A DNA stretch of 56,158 bases, taken from contig CAYRSB010000011.1 in assembly GCA_964426875.1 (NCBI GenBank), positions 1 through 56,158 on the forward strand, written 5' to 3'. The DNA comes from Caldatribacterium sp964426875. Lineage in GTDB: Bacteria; Atribacterota; Atribacteria; Atribacterales; Caldatribacteriaceae. Below the pieces are notes generated by a model. It had not been told where the DNA came from, did no database searches, and saw only the letters and a list, made by a program, of their open reading frames with translations. A program made the position numbers and the translations under genes. Shown here one piece after another: positions 50,632 through 56,158 of this stretch (the first letter of the stretch is position 1; every line of letters begins with the position of its first letter).

Positions 50632-51192
50632 GTGAAGAAGTATTTCATCTACGTAGGTGCTTTTGCAGCACTGTCCCTGGTGCTCGATTTTCTGGTGCAC
50701 TTTCCCATCATACCTTCAGCTTCTTTTCTTTTGTACCGCCCGGGGGACATACCCATCCTCATTACGAGCTTCAAGTTTGGACCAGGAGTAGCGCTTGTTG
50801 CTACGGCGGTTGTGGCAGTGATTTTTGCCCTCGTCACGGGTGAAGGTGGACCGTGGGGGATGCTCATGTACTTTTTGGCCTGTGGAACTTTTGTAGGTGT
50901 TGCTGGGTGGGTCTATCGGCGAAACAGGACTCGCCAAGGGGCCTTTTTGGGTATGGTGATAGGGCTTTTTGCCATGACCGGAGTCATGGCTTTGGCAAAT
51001 CTTGTAGTTACACCGATATACCTTGGTGTTCCAAGAAATGTCGTTGTAGGGATGCTTTTGCCTGCCATTGTGCCCTTTAACCTCCTGAAGGGCGCCATAA
51101 ACGCCGCCGTTACGCTTCTTGTATACAAACGCATGAATGTCTTTTTAGAGGGTGCTATTCCGGCAAGAACTGTTCCTGGAAAGCTCCAATGA
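50632..51192 (+). CDS. ribU: Riboflavin ECF transporter S component RibU
   Basis: 186-residue membrane protein (GTG 50632; TTG 50629 is also in frame) with AGGGGGTG upstream. Six hydrophobic spans; the RibU/ECF pattern shows FAALSLVLDFLVHFPIIPSA and DIPILITSFKFGPGVALVATAVV, with the conserved glycine-rich third segment GPWGMLMYFLACGTFVGVAGWVY. It binds riboflavin and docks with a shared EcfAA'T module, not present here. The FMN riboswitch directly upstream confirms the vitamin. The 3' end overlaps the converging ogt gene by 48 bp. Confidence 0.93.
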   Translation: MKKYFIYVGAFAALSLVLDFLVHFPIIPSASFLLYRPGDIPILITSFKFGPGVALVATAVVAVIFALVTGEGGPWGMLMYFLACGTFVGVAGWVYRRNRTRQGAFLGMVIGLFAMTGVMALANLVVTPIYLGVPRNVVVGMLLPAIVPFNLLKGAINAAVTLLVYKRMNVFLEGAIPARTVPGKLQ

Positions 51193-51681
51193 GAGAAGAA
51201 GTATCTTGTAGCGAAGCCCATATCCAGAAAAACCACCGAGGTGATGGTACCCTACCACTCGGTGGCAAGGTATGAAGAGAGGTACAGGGTTTTTGCCGAT
51301 TGCCTTCCCCACGGCGCGGGCGCCGTGGGGAAGGGTGATTTTTTTGGCAATCTCCCCATAGGTTGTGGTTGCTCCGTAGGGTATGCAGACCACTTCTTTG
51401 AGAACCTTCTGAGTGAAGGGTGAAAGATGTTCAAGGTTAATGGGGTAAGAAAGCGCCACCCTCTCGCCCTCAAAGTAGGCTTGAATTTCCTCTGCGATGC
51501 CCAAAAAAGGCGGATGTTGTTCTTCAAGGCATAACTTTTCGTAGCCCTGTTGCACAAGGTGTCGTAACGCCTCTTCCTTGCCCCGCTGGGGAAGAACAAA
51601 AACCTCAATTTCTCGTTTCCACCCAAGAAGGGCAAAGCCAAAGGGGGTGGAGATAAAACAAAATAATAACTTCTCCAGCAT
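51145..51681 (-). CDS. ogt: Methylated-DNA-protein-cysteine methyltransferase (O6-alkylguanine repair)
   Basis: 178 residues. The suicidal repair protein takes the alkyl group from O6-alkylguanine onto the cysteine of FIPCHRVVG. The DNA-binding helix is GEIAKKITLPHGARAVGKAIGKN and the lead-in YGATTTYGEIA is typical. The N-terminal domain is short. The C-terminal tail of about 12 residues (SRNSSCRNSTL) is encoded in the antisense of ribU. The segment encoding LPHGARAVG also forms a perfect hairpin serving as terminator for the opposing transcript. Confidence 0.92.
   Translation of the reverse strand: MLEKLLFCFISTPFGFALLGWKREIEVFVLPQRGKEEALRHLVQQGYEKLCLEEQHPPFLGIAEEIQAYFEGERVALSYPINLEHLSPFTQKVLKEVVCIPYGATTTYGEIAKKITLPHGARAVGKAIGKNPVPLFIPCHRVVGYHHLGGFSGYGLRYKILLLSLELSRNSSCRNSTL
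51303..51345 (+). terminator. Intrinsic terminator for ribU inside the ogt coding region
   Basis: CCTTCCCCACGGCGC (51303-51317) and its exact complement GCGCCGTGGGGAAGG (51320-51334) form a 15-bp stem, followed after GGTGA-type spacing by seven T's (51339-51345) on the plus strand. It lies 110 bp after the ribU stop, within antisense ogt. Confidence 0.7.
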
Positions 51682-51686
51682 ATGGG

Positions 51687-51714
51687 TTTACTTCTCCCTT
51701 TTTCTGCGTATAAT
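51687..51714 (+). promoter_or_regulatory. Promoter of the T-box/trpXYZ-trpB2 operon
   Basis: TTTACT (51687-51692), 16 bp, TATAAT (51709-51714); predicted start near 51721. It lies just outside the ogt start codon, back-to-back with that gene. Confidence 0.7.
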
Positions 51715-51720
51715 AGTGAT

Positions 51721-51967
51721 AGCTTCATGACAGGTCAAGAGGGAAGTCCGATGAGGGGAGAGAGTAGTCTCCGCGTTCCCTCAAAGAGAGCCGGGGTGAG
51801 GTGTGAGCCCGGTAGGGAGAAGGAGATGAATGGGTCCCCAAGGAGTAGGCCGAAACGTGAGTAGGCTTTGCCGTTTTCCCCCGATAGAGGAAGAGAGTGG
51901 GGTGATGAGCCCAAAAAGGGTGGCACCGCGAGTTTGCCCCTCGTCCCTGGTGGCGAGGGGCTTTTTT
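51721..51967 (+). ncRNA. T-box riboswitch, tryptophan-specific
   Basis: The leader shows the T-box order: Stem I with AGTA (in GAGAGAGTAGTCTCC), the distal AG-bulge/GGTGTGAG arm, a specifier region GATGAATGGGTCC with TGG at 51831-51833 (Trp codon), and the antiterminator T-box AAAAAGGGTGGCACCGCGAG (51913-51932). The bulge reads TGGC, so it pairs with tRNA ending GCCA, as for tRNA(Trp) with discriminator G. A terminator, GCCCCTCG/CGAGGGGC plus T6 (51936-51967), follows. Uncharged tRNA(Trp) would turn the operon on. Confidence 0.93.
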
Positions 51968-51995
51968 GTAAATATTAAAAAGGGGGGTTGAGAGG

Positions 51996-53003
51996 ATGAA
52001 GAGAATCGGTGTTGTGCTTGTGGTGTTCTTCGTTCTGGGTCTTGTTTGGGGATTGCAGGCTCAAGAAAAGTTCAAGATTGGGATTATGCAGATTGTTGAC
52101 CATCCAGCTTTGAATGCTACCCGCCAGGGATTCATCGATGCCATGAAAGAGGTCTATGGGTACGTGGAAGGGGAGAACATCGAATACGATGCTCAGTCCG
52201 CTCAGGGGGACGTAGCTACAGCCAATACTATTGCTCGGAAGTTTGTTACCGAGAAAGTAGATCTCATCCTTTCCATCGCTACTCCTACCTCTCAGGCTGC
52301 AACTAATGCTACAAAAGATATCCCCATTGTTTTTGCTGCTGTGACGGATCCGTTGGCAGCCGGCCTTGTCAAGGACCTGGAGAGACCCGGCGGCAATGTG
52401 ACAGGAATTTCCGACATGACCCCGGTCGCCCGCCAGATTGCTCTCATCAAGTTCCTTTTCCCAGAGGCCAAAAGAGTCGGGACTCTCTACAACGCCGGGG
52501 AGGTCAATTCGGTCGTAACGAATGAGTTGGCAAAGAAAGCCTGTGCAGAAAACGGCCTTGAGCTTGTGGAGGCAACAGTAGCAAGCACGGCTGACGTGGC
52601 GATGGCCACTCAGTCTCTGGTGGGGAAAGTGGACGCCATTTACGTTTCCACCGACAATACCGTAGTGAGTGCCATTGATGCGGTGGGTAACGTTTGTTTG
52701 ACAGGCAAGATGCCTCTTGTTCTTGCCGATCCCACCACTGTCGGAAGGGGGGCGCTCTGTGCCCTGGGCTTTGACTACTACCTCCATGGACGCCAGGCTG
52801 CCGATATTGCAGCTCGAGTTCTTAAAGGAGAGAAGCCTGGGGATATTCCGGTGGAATTTGCCAAAAAACTCGTGCTCCTTGTGAATCCCAAAACCATAGG
52901 GGCTCTGGGATTTAAGATGGAGAATCTTCAGAGCAAGTTCAACGATTTCGTCGAAGCGATGGAAAAAGAAGGTGTTGAGGTGACCCTCAGCACCTTAGAG
53001 TGA
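51996..53003 (+). CDS. trpX: TrpX-type ABC transporter substrate-binding protein (predicted tryptophan)
   Basis: 335 residues. Signal peptide MKRIGVVLVVFFVLGLVWG with cleavage near LQA-QE; the mature protein is the COG2984/ABC-sub-bind type: FKIGIMQIVDHPALNATRQGF, SIATPTSQAATNAT, IPIVFAAVTDPLAAGLV and GGNVTGISDM. Known family members paired with T-boxes carry tryptophan or tyrosine. The Trp T-box directly upstream and trpB2 downstream support tryptophan (or indole-related) uptake. AAAGGGGGGTTGAG precedes ATG 51996. Confidence 0.88.
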   Translation: MKRIGVVLVVFFVLGLVWGLQAQEKFKIGIMQIVDHPALNATRQGFIDAMKEVYGYVEGENIEYDAQSAQGDVATANTIARKFVTEKVDLILSIATPTSQAATNATKDIPIVFAAVTDPLAAGLVKDLERPGGNVTGISDMTPVARQIALIKFLFPEAKRVGTLYNAGEVNSVVTNELAKKACAENGLELVEATVASTADVAMATQSLVGKVDAIYVSTDNTVVSAIDAVGNVCLTGKMPLVLADPTTVGRGALCALGFDYYLHGRQAADIAARVLKGEKPGDIPVEFAKKLVLLVNPKTIGALGFKMENLQSKFNDFVEAMEKEGVEVTLSTLE

Positions 53004-53007
53004 AGGA

Positions 53008-53040
53008 TAAGGGGCACGGAGGTTTGCTCCGTGCCCCTTA
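53008..53040 (+). promoter_or_regulatory. Intercistronic hairpin between trpX and trpY
   Basis: TAAGGGGCACGGAG (53008-53021) pairs perfectly with CTCCGTGCCCCTTA (53027-53040) around GTTTG. A-rich sequence and the trpY ribosome site (AAAAGGAG) follow immediately, so it is more likely an mRNA stabiliser or attenuator than a full terminator. Confidence 0.75.
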
Positions 53041-53052
53041 AAAGGAGAATGT

Positions 53053-53952
53053 ATGATTCGGGAATTTTTCCTCTATAGTGTCCAAGAGGGTTTGCTTTTT
53101 GGAATTTTAGCTTTAGGCGTCTTTATTACCTTTCGGTGTTTGAATTTTCCTGATCTTACGGTGGATGGAAGTTACCCTCTTGGGGCAGCGGTCTTCGCTC
53201 TTGTGATGTACCGTGGGCATGGCCCACTGGCGGGAATTGTGAGTGCTCTGGGGGCCGGGGCCTTGGCTGGCCTTTTTACCGGCATACTCCACACCTTTTC
53301 TCGAATCCCGGCGCTTCTTTCCGGTATTCTCACTATGATTTGCCTTTACTCAATAAACCTTCGCATTATGGGGAGGCCAAACATTTCTCTTTCTGAAAAC
53401 CTTGGCCACCGCACTATCTTTGTGATTTTGCGTGACGCTTTTCCTGGAATCCCTGAGGTCTATGTCCGCCTCCTTTTTCTCCTCGCCCTTATTCTCATTG
53501 TAAAACTCCTTCTCGATGCCTTTTTGCAAACGGAGATTGGTCTCTCCATTCGGGCTACGGGTGACAACGAGACTCTTGTAGCTACTCAAGGGATTGACCC
53601 CGACGATATGAAACTCATCGGCATAAGCCTCTCCAACGCTTTAGTGGCACTCTCCGGCGCTATGTTTGCCCAGTATCAAAGCTTTGTGGACATTAATATG
53701 GGGATCGGGATGGTCATCTCGGGCCTTGCTTCAGTCATTGTGGGAGAAGTTCTTCTGCGGGGAAAGACTATTTTTGTGATGACCTTTCAGGTTATTGTAG
53801 GTTCCGTGGTATATCGTCTGGCTACCGCTATAGCCCTTAACTGGGGCTACAGCATTGGCTTTAAGCCTTACGATCTTAAGCTTTTCACCGGGCTTTTGGT
53901 GATTGTCATTCTTTCTTTCCCGGTTTTGAAGGAGAGGTTGGGGAAAACGTGA
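53053..53952 (+). CDS. trpY: TrpY-type ABC transporter permease
   Basis: 299 residues, about eight or nine membrane spans, COG4120/branched-chain-permease-like: FFLYSVQEGLLFGILALGVF, FPDLTVDGSYPLGAAV, IRATGDNETLVATQGIDPDDMKL (cytoplasmic coupling loop) and GLASVIVGEVLLRGKT. It transports the ligand bound by TrpX. AAAAGGAGAATGT precedes ATG 53053; its stop overlaps the ATPase start as GTGA. Confidence 0.9.
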   Translation: MIREFFLYSVQEGLLFGILALGVFITFRCLNFPDLTVDGSYPLGAAVFALVMYRGHGPLAGIVSALGAGALAGLFTGILHTFSRIPALLSGILTMICLYSINLRIMGRPNISLSENLGHRTIFVILRDAFPGIPEVYVRLLFLLALILIVKLLLDAFLQTEIGLSIRATGDNETLVATQGIDPDDMKLIGISLSNALVALSGAMFAQYQSFVDINMGIGMVISGLASVIVGEVLLRGKTIFVMTFQVIVGSVVYRLATAIALNWGYSIGFKPYDLKLFTGLLVIVILSFPVLKERLGKT

Positions 53953-54770
53953 GCATGCTGAGCCTGGAAAGAGTCAATAAATACTTTTTCCGAAACACCC
54001 AGGATGAACGGTGGGCTGTCCGCAATGTGAGCCTTGAAGTGCGAGAAGGGGATTTCGTCACCGTTGTGGGGAGCAATGGGGCAGGTAAAACGACTCTTCT
54101 CAACCTCATAAGTGGGACGTATTTCCCTGACAGTGGGCGCATCCTCATCAATGGACATGATGTGACGAATGTTCCTGCCCATGAGCGAGCAAGGTACCTC
54201 GGTCGGGTTTTCCAAAACACCTTTCAAGGAACTGCTTCGAGCCTCACTATTGAAGAAAACTTGGCTATTGCTTACCTCAGGGGGAAGAGAAAAAGCGTAC
54301 GTTTGGCCATAAACGAGAAAATGCGGGAGTATTTCAGGGAGAGATTGGCGGAGATCGGCCTCGGCCTTGAGAGGCGGCTTCGAGAGAGGGTAGGGCTTCT
54401 TTCTGGAGGGCAGAGGCAGGCCTTGGCTCTTCTCATGGCCACTTTCGGCGGCCCCAAAATTCTCCTCCTTGATGAGCATACTGCTAACCTTGATCCCAAG
54501 ACCGGGGAGAAAATTATGGAACTTACCACCCGCCTCGTTGCAGAGAACTCTCTCACTGCCATTATGGTGACACACAATCTCCAGGATGCTCTTCAGTATG
54601 GAAACCGCACGCTCATGATGGATGAGGGGGAAATCGTTCTTGACCTTTCGGGAGAAGAGCGAAGAAGAATGACCATAGAGGAACTTCTCGATCGCTTCAG
54701 TGCCCTGCGTCATAAGAGATTTGCAGAAGATAGAGCGTTGCTCTCTCACTATAAGGAAAGGGGGAAATGA
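53949..54770 (+). CDS. trpZ: TrpZ-type ABC transporter ATP-binding protein
   Basis: 273 residues: Walker A GSNGAGKTT, Q-loop RVFQNTFQGTAS, signature LLSGGQRQAL, Walker B ILLLDEHTANLDPKT (His instead of the usual Pro, as is common in COG1101), H-loop MVTHNLQDAL. The GTG start at 53949 overlaps the permease stop; ATG 53955 is an alternative. It powers the TrpXY importer. trpB2 starts at the overlapping ATGA. Confidence 0.92.
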   Translation: MSMLSLERVNKYFFRNTQDERWAVRNVSLEVREGDFVTVVGSNGAGKTTLLNLISGTYFPDSGRILINGHDVTNVPAHERARYLGRVFQNTFQGTASSLTIEENLAIAYLRGKRKSVRLAINEKMREYFRERLAEIGLGLERRLRERVGLLSGGQRQALALLMATFGGPKILLLDEHTANLDPKTGEKIMELTTRLVAENSLTAIMVTHNLQDALQYGNRTLMMDEGEIVLDLSGEERRRMTIEELLDRFSALRHKRFAEDRALLSHYKERGK

Positions 54771-56089
54771 GAATGAACGAAAATCGTATTCTTTTGAACG
54801 AGCGGGAGATGCCCACCGTGTGGTACAATGTTCTTCTCGACCTTCCTCGACCCCTGGACCCACCGCTTCACCCTCTCACGAAAGAGCCAGTGAAACCGGA
54901 GGACCTGGTACCCATTTTTCCGGAAAGCCTCATCGAGCAGGAAGTGAGCTCACAGCGTTTCATCGACATCCCCGGAGAGGTCCTTGATATCTATCGCCTC
55001 TGGCGCCCTACTCCTCTTGTACGGGCCAGGCGCCTGGAAAAAGCCCTGAAAACCCCAGCCCGTATCTACTATAAGTATGAAGGGGTGAGCCCTGCCGGAA
55101 GCCACAAGCCCAACACTGCTGTGGCTCAGGCATATTACAACAAGAAGGACGGAACAAAACGCCTTACTACTGAAACCGGTGCCGGGCAGTGGGGATCGGC
55201 GCTCGCCATGGCCTGCCAGTTCTTTGGTCTTGAGTGTACAGTCTACATGGTACGGGTGAGCTATGAACAAAAACCTTATCGCCGAGTCCTTATGGAAACT
55301 TGGGGGGCGAAGGTGTATCCGAGTCCCAGTGAAAGAACAAAGGCAGGAAGGGATATCCTTGCCAAGGACCCCAATTCTCTGGGAAGTTTGGGGATTGCCA
55401 TAAGTGAGGCTATTGAGGACGCAGTGACCACTTCTCACTCCAAGTATAGCCTGGGGAGTGTTCTGAACCACGTACTCTTACACCAGACGATTGTCGGCGA
55501 AGAAGCAAAAATACAGCTTGAGAAAGTGGGAGAGTATCCTGACATCGTTGTGGGGTGTGTGGGAGGAGGTAGCAATTATGGAGGAATTCTTCTTCCTTTC
55601 ATGAGGGATAAGCTCGAGGGAAAGAAGAACTTCCGGGGCATTGCGGTAGAGCCAGTAGCCTGTTCCTCCCTTCTTCGGGGAAGGTATGAGTATGACTACG
55701 GCGATGTGGCAAAAAACACGCCACTCCTTAAGATGCATACTCTGGGACATGAGTTTATTCCTCCAGCAATTCATGCGGGAGGATTGCGGTACCATGGTAT
55801 GGCACCCATTATAAGTCTGCTCTACGATGCTGGTCTTATTGAAGCTCAGGCATACCACCAGAATGCGGTTTTCGAAGCAGCGGTTCTTTTTGCTCGTACT
55901 GAGGGCTTTGTGGTTGCTCCAGAAACAGCCCATGCGGTCAAAGCAGTCATTGAGGAGGCAAAGAAGTGTGTGGCAACGGGTGAGGAAAAGGTTATTCTCT
56001 TTAATTGTAGTGGTCACGGGTTCTTAGATCTTGGTGCCTACGATCAGTATCTCTCTGAAAGACTTCCTGACGTGAACCACGAAAAGTAA
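54767..56089 (+). CDS. trpB2: Tryptophan synthase beta-like protein TrpB2
   Basis: 440 residues, the longer TrpB2 class. PLP enzyme joining indole (or indole glycerol phosphate product) with serine or phosphoserine. The PLP lysine is in GVSPAGSHKPNTAVA; the catalytic glutamate region reads TTETGAGQWGSALA; the phosphate-binding loop is VGCVGGGSNYGG; and the C-terminal NCSGHGFLDLGAY matches the family. TrpB2 proteins usually act without TrpA, often for indole salvage. Co-transcription with a T-box-controlled transporter fits that role. ATG 54767 overlaps the trpZ stop. Confidence 0.94.
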   Translation: MRMNENRILLNEREMPTVWYNVLLDLPRPLDPPLHPLTKEPVKPEDLVPIFPESLIEQEVSSQRFIDIPGEVLDIYRLWRPTPLVRARRLEKALKTPARIYYKYEGVSPAGSHKPNTAVAQAYYNKKDGTKRLTTETGAGQWGSALAMACQFFGLECTVYMVRVSYEQKPYRRVLMETWGAKVYPSPSERTKAGRDILAKDPNSLGSLGIAISEAIEDAVTTSHSKYSLGSVLNHVLLHQTIVGEEAKIQLEKVGEYPDIVVGCVGGGSNYGGILLPFMRDKLEGKKNFRGIAVEPVACSSLLRGRYEYDYGDVAKNTPLLKMHTLGHEFIPPAIHAGGLRYHGMAPIISLLYDAGLIEAQAYHQNAVFEAAVLFARTEGFVVAPETAHAVKAVIEEAKKCVATGEEKVILFNCSGHGFLDLGAYDQYLSERLPDVNHEK

Positions 56090-56102
56090 ATTAAAGGTAA
56101 AG

Positions 56103-56132
56103 CCCCACAGATCTCTCCTGTGGGGTTTTTTT
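56103..56132 (+). terminator. Intrinsic terminator after trpB2
   Basis: CCCCACAG (56103-56110) and CTGTGGGG (56118-56125) form an 8-bp stem followed by seven T's, 13 nt after the stop codon. Confidence 0.9.
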
Positions 56133-56158
56133 GTGCTTTGGTGCTTGGTATGGACATA

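Noticed and set aside
50424..50843. 139-codon open frame through the FMN riboswitch
   Set aside because: It covers the structured aptamer and then runs out of frame through ribU; the RNA element explains the sequence.
51303..51334. The palindrome in ogt as a phage attachment site or insertion-element end
   Set aside because: No integrase, transposase or target duplication is nearby, and the following T-run gives a simpler terminator explanation.
51682..51926. Short open frames on both strands in the T-box leader
   Set aside because: The region is fully accounted for by promoter, T-box stem I, specifier, antiterminator and terminator; the frames have no family features.
1..56158. Mobile elements, CRISPR arrays, tRNA or rRNA genes, replication origin
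   Set aside because: I saw no transposase, recombinase or Cas-like protein, no regularly spaced repeats, no cloverleaf with CCA-end context, and no DnaA-box cluster.

Overview
The window is about 56 kb of compact, mid-GC bacterial chromosome. Genes are packed in long co-directional runs, ribosome-binding sites are strong, and ATGA/GTGA start-stop overlaps are frequent. There are no rRNA or tRNA genes, CRISPR arrays, phage genes or insertion sequences. Gene content points to an anaerobic, probably thermophilic, sugar-fermenting bacterium: four ABC importers, TrpB2-type tryptophan synthase, a Dps-like ferritin (DPSL) with an archaeal-type peroxiredoxin, an ECF riboflavin transporter and NAD(P)-linked dehydrogenases. 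A lineage such as Atribacterota/Caldatribacterium, or a similar deep-branching thermophile, would fit. That assignment is inference only.

Layout. 1-3.2 kb: truncated pstS (-), then a PerR-like regulator, peroxiredoxin and DPSL ferritin operon (+), then a small DsrE-like protein. 3.2-4.5 kb: an AlaX-type tRNA-editing protein (-). 4.6-13.4 kb: a complete CUT1-type importer (two permeases, two ATPases, binding protein) followed by a Gfo/Idh/MocA dehydrogenase, an MttB-superfamily methyltransferase and a creatininase-family hydrolase; this resembles an uptake and catabolic operon for an unknown N-methylated or amide substrate. 13.6-18.6 kb: an ABC-2 exporter with two unrecognised extracytoplasmic proteins, ending in an SfsA-DUF123 fusion. 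18.6-22.2 kb: a second sugar-type importer without ATPase. 22.2-35.7 kb: mostly minus-strand genes (glycosyltransferase and NodS-like methyltransferase, thioredoxin-CcdA membrane protein, LarA homologue overlapping gnd, DUF1624 protein, aldo/keto reductase pseudogene, YigZ, O-antigen-ligase-like protein), plus an aldo/keto reductase and pyruvate kinase on the plus strand. 35.8-46.9 kb: a LacI-family-controlled sugar/polyol locus containing two sugar epimerases/isomerases, Zn- and Fe-type alcohol dehydrogenases, a third importer with one degenerate ATPase, and a remnant of a lost ATPase. 46.9-50.2 kb (-): FGGY kinase and a frameshifted GTP-type PEP carboxykinase. 50.3-56.1 kb: an FMN riboswitch with ribU, the converging ogt gene, and a T-box leader controlling a TrpXYZ-type transporter plus trpB2.

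How it works together. Importers supply sugars or polyols, which the local dehydrogenases, epimerases and FGGY kinase would feed into the pentose-phosphate route (gnd) and lower glycolysis (pyk). The disrupted PEP carboxykinase suggests weakened gluconeogenesis, unless the indels are sequence errors. Regulation visible in the DNA includes a PerR box, a possible Pho box, cre-like LacI-family operators, an FMN riboswitch, a tryptophan T-box, probable leaderless promoters, and a perfect hairpin just downstream of each of the four solute-binding-protein genes of the importers. The features most worth follow-up are the importer/MttB/creatininase operon, the importer whose second ATPase has a proline in place of the H-loop histidine, the ABC-2 system with unknown partners, and two regulator genes with strong Shine-Dalgarno sequences but no in-frame canonical start.
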